In this document: in pieces, positions 23,801 through 35,600 of the stretch | How the letters are laid out: every line of letters starts with the position of its first letter | How positions within the stretch are numbered: the stretch's first letter is position 1 | From: Tubiluchus corallicola | Taxonomy: Eukaryota; Priapulida; Priapulimorpha; Priapulimorphida; Tubiluchidae | NCBI GenBank assembly: GCA_030141605.1 | Contig: JAQGDQ010000308.1 | Span: 124,001 to 188,000 of the forward strand | Direction: 5' to 3' | DNA: 64,000 nucleotides | Program-made: the position numbers and the translations under genes | Notes under the pieces: model-generated | What the model was told of the DNA's origin: nothing | Database searches by the model: none | What the model saw: the letters and a program-made list of their open reading frames with translations, nothing else

Positions 23801-26800
23801 GCAAAAAATGCAACTTCATATCACATTATTCATTCAATTGTTACTGATGATTTAGGATATGTTTACTTTCACTAGAGCTCTGATTCATAGCAGAGGAACT
23901 TTACTGTCAGTAAAGTTATGGGCACCTGTATGATTACCTCTGTACATAAAATGCAAAGCAAATAATTAATGGTTCTGGCAAGTGATAAAAGGAGCTTGGA
24001 GCATTGCTCAAAATGTGACACTTTAACAAACCTACGTAAATCAAGAAATTCATACTGCTCAGAGCATTGAGGTAAATGCAGCATTATAAAAAAAATCACC
24101 AAAGTATTTGTTTAAAAATGTACTGTATTAATTTTCAGTTTGTTCCTATATTTTACACAAAGCACTCTAGATTGCGTTATATGTTAAATTCTCTGCTGTG
24201 CTAACAAATAACAATCTGTTTGTGCTCAATTTCAGTTTCGGACGTTTGCGCGTGTACAGGATATTCCTAAAGATTTTATCACAAAACATAAACGCTTGCA
24301 TGGCAGGGTGGAGAATCTTACGTCAGCAGGAGTGCTTCTCATTCAGCATCAACCAATTGTTAGCACAAAATTTGGCACAAAAAGTAAAGTAAAAATGGTT
24401 CAAGTGTAACTGGCAGCTATAGTAGCTACAGTAGTCTACTTAGTTGACCCTCACTTTTCATTTTTTCAATTTCCGTACTTTCAAGTCTTATAGGAAATTT
24501 TATGCCTTTTTGATAGTGGTGAGCAAACAGTACCAGCAATTGATCAAATCAAGTAACTGGCTTTTCAATTCGAATTGCATAAAGGTTTAAAATTTAAAAT
24601 CTGAATCAAATTTGAATTCAGTAACAAAGATATTCTAATAAATTTTAAATCTGTTTTAAAAATAATAATGTGCACAAAAAACTCAGTATAGTTTATAGCA
24701 TGACCACTCATTTACCACTAGGACTATAATGATTGATTTGTGTGGCTGAAATTAAAAGTCAGAGTAAATAGTTTGGTGCTGCTGCACTTAGCAATCTAGT
24801 GAATCAACCTTTACTTACTGCTTTAAGTGTTTGACATTAGTTGTTGTTTTGCATTGCATCAGTGGCGTCATGCCATAGGGGCCCGGGCCCCCCCAATTTT
24901 TTTAGAAAATGTCAAAAATTTGAAGGGTGTCAGCGGCTTGTAATGAGACGGGCAGCAAATTTATTTCCGACTTTTTGACACGCAATAGCGGGCCAGCGCT
25001 CCATAAATGCGAACAGTATGAGCATGAGTATGTGTTTATCTGAAAGTCAGGATATAGTTAATTTGTTTGCATGTAATCTATTCAGGAGGCAGGCAGGAAC
25101 AGTTAACAAAGCAACTCGTTGAGTAGCATTAGCGCCTTTGCACAAAAGACTGTTAGTTAGCAAAACGGCTCAGTTAGCACTCGAGCTTCGTTAAGGGTTA
25201 GGGTTAGGGCTAGGGTTATAATAGAGAATAAGTGAAATAATAGAGCAAAAACAATGCAAACATTGAAGTCGTGTTGAGCTAGCCTAGTACCAGAGAGTCA
25301 GTTTATCGAGCTAGCCTAGTACCAGAGAGTCAGTTTGTCGAGCTAGCCTAGTACCAGAGAGTCGGTTTTGGAGATACAAATTGATGAGCCACGGCTCAGC
25401 CACCTCCTGATTGGACATTACCGACTCTTTGCTACTCCTTAGCGACTCTTTCCCACGAGTTTGCCGCATAAAAGGGTGTGATTTTGAGCACATTTCATCA
25501 TTTTTCTCCTGCTAGGACTTGAAGTCTGTGGTTGAGCTCTTCTGGAGTGATGTTCTGCGTCGATGCTGCATCGGATTTATTTAATTTTTAATTTTAATTA
25601 AGTTTCCATTACTATAGCTTTAAGTTAAATGCCAGTTGGGAATAAATAAATCGTTTTTCTTGCACGCAAAATACTGTTTATTTTTTTCAAAATTATACGT
25701 TTTTTAAACAGTTAAGTTCCACCATTATATGTCGCCCCCCCCCCCCAATTTTTTTTGGTGCACGACGCCCCTGCATTGCACATCTTGCAAGTTATTGCTG
25801 ATGACTCATTAAACTTAACGGATAGCAAATAAATACTTGCTTAGACTACAAGTCATGCTAACAAGACAAGTATTTTCTATATAACCATAATATGATCTGT
25901 AAAGCAAACTGCAGAGTGCAGACGATCATTAAAGCTGACCAAATAATTGTCATTCTGACTACTTATTTTACAGCTCGCAAAGATTGCGCATATTGCTTTT
26001 GTTCTACAATAAAAACTAGTAATAATTTGTTCAAAAGCAGTACACAAAAATTGCAATTACATTGTTTTGACTGCATGACATTTCAAATGTTTTAACGACA
26101 ATGGACAAAAGCAAATGTGGTATCAAATTATTCGAATTCATAATTTGAGGTTTGAGTCGCATTTGAATAACAAAAGTCATTCAAATCGAATTCGAATACG
26201 CATTGCTGCAAAACTATGACATATCACATAGACTTGGCAAAGTTCTGGAGTCAGACACAGAAAATTCTTTTTGGGCCAATTTAATACCACTTAGTGAGTA
26301 GAGAGTAAATAAGTACTAGTGGAGAGGTGGTAATTTAAAGATTTTATGCTCTGACTGAACCCAAATGTGCAAGCTTGCATAGGGACAGGCTCAAGAATAG
26401 TAAGGATTTTTCCACAATTGTACATATTTTAATTTTGAGATTCTACAGTCCTTCATACAAATAAAGTTAAACCAAATTACCAATCCTGTACCTGATGCAG
26501 TGGCGGCCAATAGTTAAAATTTAGTGGGGGTGCTGCTTCAGAAATTTTTTGCCATTTTTTAATACTGTGTAAAATGAAACAAACATGTGTATTATTTTAA
26601 CGTTGTAATTTGTAATTGTAATTTTAAACAAAGAAACGTACAAAAATTTATACATACATTTGATAAAATCCTAAACAAAAAATTTTTTGCTTACGAATAG
26701 CCTAAATTGTCGCAGTTCAAGAATATGCCGGTACACGGTTTTTAAGCATTTTGTGTGAGTGACAGTACTTTATCTAACAGCCGATACTAGCAGTGCAGCG

Positions 26801-28798
26801 TACAGCATGTTATCTCAGACTTGTGAGCATGACTGCATGCGCACATCAGCCAAACACACCACTGTGCTGGGATGTGAAGCAAACAGCACTATCCTCATGT
26901 GCTGTGGTTACGCATACATATAAAGAAAGAACTAAAGAAAAAAAGACTAATTATATTGAATATTATTGATAATGTTGACTGAAAATAGAGGGTGCTGCAG
27001 TTCCACAGTACCTATAAATTAGCCGCCACTGACCTGATGGCTATACCTTTCACAGCCTATAAAATGATGAGAAATACATTTCTGCCTTCAGTTTCTAACA
27101 TAGATAATTTCACAGACAGTTTAGAGGCCATAACCTAAGAAGTCAAAAAAGTTGTAACCACTGTTTAGCTTTTCCAAATTGTTGCATTTGCAACTTGAGA
27201 ACGGCTTGTGGTATAGAAGTTAGAGACTTATAAAGGGTGAGACATGGGGAGAAATTTTCAGTATTACATGCAGTATGGCCCAGTACCAGAGCTTGGATGC
27301 TGACTTCAACGTTTCTGTCATTTCATGATTATGTAGAAGCTTTATTGGGTTTTTATTTCCCTATTACAGATGCTGAACCTCTGCCGGTATATATTGCGGG
27401 GATTAGACCACATTCCTCAGGTATTAACTGGATGAAAGAGAATCTCTTGCATGCAACGGTGGGTTTCCGTGCTCTGCGTGTGAACAAACATGGTGGACTC
27501 GATAGTATCATTTACTGGAGAATGGTAATTTGTCAGAGTATAATTATTCTAAATATTGCATTACGTGTGTCATGTTTATACTTTAAAGTGTAATACTGTG
27601 ACAAATAGTCACGAGCTTTTCTAGGCTGATAAGTGGGGCTGTCATTAGCGTGTTACTAAAATATTATTTTGTAATTATATGATACAACGCTATTTAAAAT
27701 TGCATCATTTGATCGTAGTTTAAAAAAATTAAAGCTACAACAAAAGAACAATAATAAGTAAAGTATGTGTTATTGGTATAAAAACTCTAAAACATTAAAT
27801 TATTATTAAAATGCAATATTTTAATGAAGCATAATTTTATGTTTTAGGCGAATGCAAAAAGTTAAATTATTTTGTCATTGTGGTGCAAATTGCAAAATCA
27901 TTTATTATATTTTTTCGATGATGCAAAGTCAAGAAAAATTTCAGAAAATTTGGTTCGAGAATGAGAAGTTTGGACATTGATGACAACTCTACATTGAAGT
28001 TCAATATTGAAAAACCAAAGGGCCAATGAATAAAAAATGCCAGAAATTCCCTGTAAAACTCTATTCAACACTAATAATATTGAAATCGTTAACATTGCAG
28101 TGCAGTTTTAAATTGCTTTGTACACAATAAACGAAATGTCATTACTTCAGTATGGAATTTTTCTTTGACACCAACTGTTGACAAGATCGTGAACTACTGT
28201 ATTAAAAAAAGTTAATTACTGGTATGTAACTGCAACTTAAAACAACAGCATCATCTCTCAAGTGGAACATCCTATGAATCATTATTTCTTTTGAATTTTT
28301 TTAGAAAGTGCTTAATGAATTATTACTTCGACGAGGTATGGCCGACTTTGAAAACATAACAGTAGCTAAAGGGGACAAAGTGTCAATGGCATTAATTCAG
28401 CGACTATCAAAAGCCCAGTACAAATTTCAAAAAGAAAAGTATGTTTTTTTATTTACATTCTTTACGAACAATATTCAGCCTAAATTTTATATTATATTGT
28501 CTACTTCTTCCAGCAGTTTGTAAATAATGATATTTGATGACGACGATGGCGTTGGAGATGGCGACGATGGCAATGATAATAATAATAAACTGAAAATATT
28601 CTCTTTAATAGTCATGTTTATAAATAATTTCATTATTTGTGTACATAAATTTCTATTTTCTTATTTTTAAGAGAGAGACGAGAATGGCGTGAACAGTGGC
28701 GATGGAAAAACACGAAAAGCAAATTGGTAAAATTTTTGCATCCTAATCGTGTCTGGAAGACATTAAAGTCAAAAATTTACAGTAAAACCAAACAGTGA
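20874..28798 (+). CDS. C3orf33: C3orf33 homologue (membrane protein with SNase-like domain)
   Basis: Six exons join in frame into 268 residues: 20874-21056, 23563-23622, 24236-24383, 27370-27524, 28305-28438 and 28672-28798, all with GT-AG borders. Residues 1-61 are polar and end FVDEHISFIR; exon 2 (62-81, VSLCGLALFGGAIVVRSLHL) is a single membrane segment. Residues about 95-215 follow the SNase-like core of animal C3orf33: HGRVENLTSAGVLLIQHQPI, PVYIAGIRP, then LNELLLRRGMADF near 182-194. The C-terminus (from about residue 226) is strongly basic (ERREWREQWRWKNTKSK). Human C3orf33 is of similar length. The family is conserved but poorly studied; membrane anchoring is seen here, and a mitochondrial location is suggested for animal relatives. 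The start is the first Met of a polar N-terminus and is less certain than the rest. Confidence 0.85.
25191..25218 (+). repeat. Interstitial telomere-like tract
   Basis: Four TTAGGG-type units (ttaaggg, ttaggg, ttagggc, tagggtta) follow one another inside the non-autonomous hAT element. Confidence 0.6.
25273..25372 (+). repeat. Three ~33-bp tandem repeats
   Basis: The unit 'gagctagcctagtaccagag' plus 'agtcagttt' occurs at about 25277, 25309 and 25340 with only one or two changes. High identity implies recent amplification relative to the other repeats nearby. Confidence 0.75.
26236..27090. repeat. Dispersed repeat family B, copy 1 (split by a MITE)
   Basis: Sequence from about 26236 to 26497 and 27040 to 27090 matches 30620-30960 throughout, including 'ggtaatttaaagattttatgct', 'ccacaattgtaca' and 'cctgtacctgatg'. 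The copy is interrupted by the 534-bp element at 26498. Its nature is not known; it has no coding capacity here. Confidence 0.7.
26498..27031. mobile_element. CAGTGGCGGC hAT-type MITE, copy 1, perfect target duplication
   Basis: Ends are CAGTGGCGGCC and its inverted form GCCGCCACTG. The 8 bases acctgatg flank both sides exactly (26490-26497 and 27032-27039). The element is 534 bp and non-coding. It matches the element at 59202-59725 in opposite orientation. Confidence 0.85.
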
Positions 28799-29141
28799 TT
28801 ATAAAGAAACTACTTTTTGTAAATCTGCAAATCATTTTGTTTTATTTATTAAAAAATTTTAGATGTTATTAATTATTAAGCTTTTATACAGTAAAAATAT
28901 GAGGCTTTCTAGGGTTTAGCATTTGTTGTTTACATGCTTTCTGCAAAAGTTAAGTAATTTGTTTTAATAAGAACATGTATATTTAAGACCAATGGTTATT
29001 TGCTTCAAACATTTTCAGACAAAGTTAGTGAAGTAATTAAAGTGCATCTTATGAGAAAAAAACCCACAAGCTGCTACCCATGCGCACAAATGGATACTAT
29101 GAATACAAACCTCAAAAGACTATAATTTGAAGTTTGAAGCC

Positions 29142-29147
29142 TTTATT
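29142..29147 (-). other. Candidate poly(A) signal of CSTF1
   Basis: AATAAA on the minus strand, about 490 bases past the CSTF1 stop, the first canonical hexamer downstream. Confidence 0.45.
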
Positions 29148-29191
29148 CAAAATTTGAAATGTTACATTTCTTATTGGACAAAATAGTTAAA

Positions 29192-29197
29192 AATAAA
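29192..29197 (+). other. Candidate poly(A) signal of C3orf33
   Basis: AATAAA on plus, about 395 bases past the C3orf33 stop; I saw no earlier canonical hexamer. Confidence 0.45.
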
Positions 29198-29636
29198 TGT
29201 GAAAAATTAGTGAAAGGAACGACTCACAAAATACTGGACTTATGGAAGTCGCTTATATTTGATTTTTCTATGAGAATATGTACTTGTGATTTTCTTGCGA
29301 CGGTTTGCTTAATACCACGTTTTGCTGGAATGCAGTACTGTCATTAAGGGAGGACAATACTGTATTGAAAAATACTAACCATGTTAAACTTCATACAGGG
29401 AGTTGATAAAAACTGTGCTAACACACAACTGACTTTGATTAGTATCATAAAAAGGAAAGTAGAGGTACATATATACATATGTACATATATACCATTTTGA
29501 GGTCATTATATGAGGAATTTCAAATAGGAATCACTCGAATTTGAACTGATTATCAGTTATTTACAGTTGGTTATGTAGTACAAGTTCAGTTGTTCAAGCA
29601 CAGGTACTGTAGAGTTATTCAATTGGAGCTCACAGT

Positions 29637-32600
29637 TTAATCGGTTGCCTTTCTATACCAGAATCTTGCTCTGTAATCTTCACTACATGTTATGAATGCT
29701 GGACCAGTAGGTGAGTGGACAATGGTGCGCACCGAGCCATTATGACCTGAAACAAAAATAGATCTTATACTGAGTAAAATTAACGTGTGCTGTAATTATT
29801 TCAAGGTAAACCTTATGTAATAATTTCTATGCGCATAAATTACACTAGTAATGAAGTGGTTCACTGGCTTGTAGTAGCATGTTTGCCTCATTTGATGATG
29901 AGTACCAAGTATTCACTTTATAAAACCATAGTTACGTGTGTCAGCATACATGTTAGTGATCAGAAAATGAAAGGTGCCACCTACTTTTGTTGCTTCTTAT
30001 TACTCAGCAAACGTTCATTGAATAATGATTTGATGACTAAACATGAAAGTCAATAATTATACATGCAAATGCTGAAAGCAAATTTTCATCATTCTGCCTG
30101 GAACGAATGTTTTTATCTCTGTGCTGTTACAATTACTTGCTGAGCTCGTAGTCAGGTATGTTATACTATGTGTAATTTGCAACCAATTTTTCTGGAATGT
30201 TGTTCCACAAGGATAGTTTTCACAAACAAGGCATTGAAGCTAAATTTACAGAAACTTATCCAACTTACAGTACATATTTACAATAAAACTAACAGTGAAT
30301 GTTCGACTAGCGAGAACAATGTTACATCTAGAAATGGTAAATGATTTATAAAAACAGCTAGTTCTTAACATCTAGTCTAACAAGTGTTGTTAAGCTTGAA
30401 ACTCAAGCGCGTTTGTGAGCAACTGTAAGCTAGAGCCAGTTTCATTCAAATTAATAACTTTTCTGAACATGACAATGTTAAATTCATTGGACTTCTACAG
30501 CCACTATAACACAATTAAAATCCAATTTGGAGAACTTGAGATTAAAAACTAGGTTGTTGATTCATTTACTAGTGATAAACTGCCTCTCTGAGTTAAGATC
30601 AAAATTACTAATAAAGACAGTAATCAGAGTCGGACCTTCTAAAACTTTTGGAGTCGGGATTGGGGGGCCTGCTCTGCTGGCTACACTCCTCTTTTTGGCT
30701 CGACTTAAAATGACTTGTGAGTACAGAGCAAATCAGTACTCGCGGGGAGATGGTAATTTAAAGAATTTATGCTTTCTCTGACCCCAAATATACAGACTTA
30801 TATAGGGATAGGCTTAGCATTAATAGGGCTATTTCCACGATTGTACAGATTTTAGTTTTTAGGTTTCTACTGTGCTTCATACAAACAGGTTTAAACAAAA
30901 TTCTTCATCCTGTACCTGATGGGCTGTAGCTTGCACAGTCTATAAAATAACAGAAGAGATGAAATATGACCATTACAAGCCATTTTAGTTTGAAATGTTC
31001 AGCAGTTAACAAATGCATTGCAAATATTTGAGATCTAAATCGGGGTATGAATATGTCTTCACTACAAGCTCATAGGCAAAAAGCTACATTCATTATTTGG
31101 TGAGTGAAAAGTACAGAACTTTTGGTAAATGAGATGGAATAAATTAGGAATAAATAGCTAATCTTGTCTACAAACATTTCACAGTTTCCATACAAAAACA
31201 ATGAGCAGCATTATCCGGCTTATCTTACCGAGAGCCAGTAACCTTTGTCTTTCAGCATTTCTACTGTTCCAACAGCACAAACTAACAGTCTTCTCGTCGG
31301 GGAAAAATACTGTAAAAAATTAAGTGGACGTATCAAACTGAAAATTTCACAAGGTACCAATGTATACAGTGAATATACTCAAATTCTGGGTAACCTAAAG
31401 GTAGTTTTGATAAATATGGTCATTGTTTATTGTCGAAGTTTAGACTAGCAGAGAAACCTGAAAAAAGATCACATTACACAGATACATACATATACATGAG
31501 AAACCCGTTAATGCAACACTACATTTCTCTGTTGAGGTACAAAGTGACTGAGCACTTATTAGCTGTCTATCTTTTCCGCTCTCTGCTTGTCTTTTTCTGT
31601 TTTGTTTTAATTGCTTTTCTAGTCTGTTGCCATTTCTCTTTTGTTTCCTTGCTTTCCTTTCTTTGCTTCTAATTTTTTCCGTTATCATTTTGGACAGCTA
31701 TTCAATATCAATTTAAAAATATTGGGTTTCGGATGCTCAGAATCTAACAAAGCAGTGAACATGACACAATGCTTGCCTGACCTCAGAGATGTCTTACGAA
31801 CATTGCGGACCACAGCTAACGCAATGTACTGGAGTCGTTATTTGCCAATTTTCAAAAGAGACTCCACTAGAGATGTCTTACGAACATTGCGGACCACAGC
31901 TAACGCAATGTACTGGAGTCGTCATTCACCAATTTTGAAAAGAGACTCCACTCGACTAACGAAATTATACCAGTGGTAGTCATGGTAGACATTTTCAACA
32001 CTGAAATTTAAGGGACTATTATAGGGCTAAAATAAGGTTTGTATCATGAAATCATGGGAACGTCGTTAGAAAATCAATTCTACAAATGCATTTTTTCATG
32101 CATCCGTCATTGCTTTCACCTGTAATTAAATTTCTAATACTATTTTACAACTAACCATAATCTTCTGTATGGTTGAACACAGCATTTACGCGTTGAGTCA
32201 TTTTTCCTGTTGCCCCTGCACCGGTATAAGCAATAAGACATCGGCTAGTTGACAGTTCCCACAGTTTCACCAAGGAGTCTTTTCCTGCCGATAGAATGTA
32301 CTAAACAAAAAAGACGTGTTGAGTTATAAAGAAGATGCATAGATTTGCATAGAGTTAAAGCAATAACAAATAAAAAGGGTGTAAACAAGATGTAAGTTAG
32401 CTAATGACTATACATTAGTCCACTGTGATCTATTGTTGACATAGAACTAACATACAACTGTTGTCCACAGAAGTCTGACTATGCTTTCTCGGAAAAAACT
32501 CAAAGTAGCTCATAATATCTCCATGTGCAAGTTATTCAATTATCGTTGTGATTCTAGTGCTAGAACTACAGTACCTTCACTTTGACATAAAATGTAGAGA

Positions 32601-35600
32601 ATGTGTAGAGTATCAGTAACAGTACAAATACTTTGTAAAAATTTGAGAGACTGCATACTTTACATCTGATATAAAAAATAGGTGGAGTGTATAGCCAATA
32701 GATAATCTGAAAGAAAAATAGGAGTTAATATTTATATTAAGGCCAATTTGAATATATTTTACCTCTGCTAAAGATGTTATGTTTTCACCGCCATCAGTTT
32801 CTTGGCCAGTTGATAGACAAAATTACGCAAAAGTTACTTCACCGTTTTTCATAAAACATTGATGAGGTGTAGGGGATTTGACAAGAAAGAATGCTTTCTC
32901 TTGTGGCGCAGTTTTAGGATGTCTGTGAGGATAGGAGGGAGAGCAAAAAACCATCAAAAATGAGCATTTTTCGCCCATTTTTCACAAAACTTGATGAGCA
33001 CCATGTAAAAAACGCATTTGTGCAGCACTTCGCAGGGGTCTTGGAGGAAGCTTCATTGGAAAACGGATGAACTGCATGGGCTTCAAGATAAGATAATCAT
33101 TTTTCTAAACATGGCCAGCAGGAAGAATAACAGCAAGTTATTTCCACGTTCTGTGTACGTTGTTGTGTCGTCATCAATTATACCTAGCCTACAACTTTTG
33201 CTCACTATGTATGTAAATACGCTACATTTAAACTAATGGTTGAAGTAGTACGTCAGAACAATTACCGTGACTTCTTAACCAAGCAGCTGTGTAGTTTAGT
33301 AAAGTATATTTGGCAGAGGTCTGCACTCTACTGAGTGCCCTTTTAGTAATTTCTGCATTTTTGCTTTTTGGAATGTTATGTGTGTTGTGTACGTAGTGAA
33401 TTATGTTGGTGTTGTACGGTGCCAAACTTACTTTGCCATTGCGAGAAAATTTTACTGAGCAAACTTCCGCTCCATCATGAGATTTTATAAAGCTGTTTAC
33501 ACACTTGTTGGAGACTCCATCCCACAATTTGATGTCACCATCTTTTGATGCTGATACGTACATCTTGGCATCAGGACTGTACTGCAGCTGCAAACAATTA
33601 TTATTAGTCATAATTTGATTATTTTTTGCAACACAGGTTTAAAAAACAAGAACAATATTTGTAGTGATAATAAGGATGAAAAATGCAAGAAAAAAATCAT
33701 AGATAACCTTAATATTAACATGATTAGTTGCTTTCTTGAACAATTTACAGCTTGACATTGTGTATTAAATTTTAAAATTTCATTTTTATGGTATTTTCTA
33801 AGTAGATAAATTATAATTAAGCCTTGAACTTTTTTGTGAATTTGTCCAGCATAGTGCTTCAGTTTAACACTACGTGATAAAAAAGTCACATTTTTTGTGA
33901 GTAGCACAGACCGTTCCATTTAATTTTACTAATCACAACAAAATTTCTACAATGTTGGCCTTACTAAATTAGTTAATATACAGCCAGAGAAAAAGACTGA
34001 AATTGGGCTACTTAAAATGCAAGATGGTATATAACCTTTTGCTAAGGAGGTACAAAAACAATGAGTAAGAGTGCAGAACAATAATATCTATTACATCAAA
34101 GTATGGCTCAAACGACTAACATGCCTTCATAATTCGGTGTAGAAGCCTCGTAGCCGGCAATCTTGACGGGTACAACTGGAGCAGTGACTCGAAGAACTCA
34201 AACTCCTCCGACACATTTTACAGATGTCTCACAAGCTTATCTGTTGAATGTTGATCAATGGCATATTTTTATCGTCTTAGCGTCTACTCTGTCTTTCAGG
34301 ATAGCTCATATGTTTGATGCGGCCTAGCTATGATCCGGTGAATCTCCAGGCCATTCAGTTCAACGAAAAAAATAATCCCAGAATTTTCAGGTCAGTACTT
34401 AGACAATACTCTCAAGATTGCAAGCTGTGTGAAACCTGAAAGTCATGGATTCTCCATTGAAAGCGTAATACTCTGATATAATAAATGTATTGTAAATATT
34501 TTGTACTGTCTCTCATTGTTTCCGTAGCCCTCTAGCAAATAGCATGCTAGCTGCCTAATGGCCATGTCTGATTTGTTACAGACATTATTGCATCACTATG
34601 AGAACGTATCATGAGAGGGCACTCCTACGCCAGTGTACACATAGTTTTGCAGATATGGAAAATATACATAAACCTCAAATAGCACACACAGTTTCAGAAC
34701 TGCAGCATTTTCTAATTATTTGGCTGTGACCAGCGCCAATATGCGTCAGCATGACTTTCCCTCTGCTTAAACTTTGTAATGCCACCATTTGCTATCACAT
34801 TATCATACACTTAATGTGCTCTTTATAACAAAAAAGCAAAATGATCAATTACTTTTACAAAAAAATAACATTTCAATATTTAATACTCGCAACAAATTTT
34901 ATTATCAAAAACTAGTGAGTTGCTTGTAAGATCACATTTTACTTACAGCAGTTATTGGCCCCTTGTGCTGATGGGAAGGCACAGCTCCAACATAACATTG
35001 TGCAGTATTAATATCATACAGACGCACTGAAAGAAAATTTAATGTCAAAAGCTACTGCAATGCACAAATAATATAACAAAAGAAGAGACGATTGCTGACT
35101 TGAAAATTACGCAAACCAAGTAATTTACTATTACCTTAACCTGTCATTCCTAGTGCAGCAAAAAAAAGTTGTTACTACGTATTTATAACTTTATTGCATA
35201 CTTTACTTTTACCTGCCTTGCCATTTGAAATTAATTTACAGTCAACTTAACCGTCATTCCTAGTGCAGGGGAAAAAGTTGTTAGGTAAGCACCATGCTGT
35301 TATTTTTTTAACTGGGTGTTAGTTAACCGTAATTCAGTGGGTAAAGTTCTTACAAGTTGGGTGAGCTGTTCCACATAGAATGAAATCTCCAGATGGATGG
35401 AATGCAACCACTCTAACTTCTTCTGCTTCCTATACATAACAAATTTAAAAAAAATAGTTTTTTCACTAGCAAACTTAATTCACGTCTAACATAATGTCAA
35501 TCATTTTATTGACTGCCCAATCAGTGTACAAGTTATTTCGCACCTCTGCAGAGCTTAATTAATGCAGGTACGTTCAGGACATTTAGCTACAGCTCCGTCT

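Larger units (their letters stand above)
24860..25773. mobile_element. Non-autonomous hAT element with 8-bp target duplication
   Basis: The left terminus reads CAGTGGCGTCATGC and the right, on minus, CAGGGGCGTCGTGC, each followed by a C- or G-rich run and T/A-run. Flanks are cattgcat (24852-24859) and cattgcac (25774-25781), a one-mismatch 8-bp duplication, the size made by hAT transposases. No transposase frame is present. It carries a TTAGGG-like tract and a short tandem array. Confidence 0.75.
24514..26207. mobile_element. TTCGAA-rich MITE, copy 2, interrupted by a hAT element
   Basis: The left end TAGTGGTGAGCA and the right part (from about 25970: 'gctcgcaaagattgcgcat', 'attcgaattcataatttgaggtt', 'attcaaatcgaattcgaat') match the families at 19894 and 55706. 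A different element occupies 24860-25773. The remaining ~780 bases are longer than the other copies (about 390), so this is a longer family member or carries extra sequence. The whole lies in intron 3 of the C3orf33 gene. Confidence 0.65.
28799..29636. other. Convergent intergenic space, probable overlapping 3' UTRs
   Basis: The stop codons of C3orf33 (28798, plus) and CSTF1 (29637, minus) face each other across 838 bases. No further gene is seen. Both candidate poly(A) signals lie near the middle. Confidence 0.7.

Noticed and set aside
25273-25372. Short regular repeats that could suggest a CRISPR-like array
   Set aside because: Units are directly tandem without unique spacers and lie within a MITE in a eukaryotic intron.
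31641-31979. 112-codon plus-strand frame with a 28-codon repeat
   Set aside because: The repeat is the 84-bp DNA duplication in a CSTF1 intron; the peptide is not recognised.
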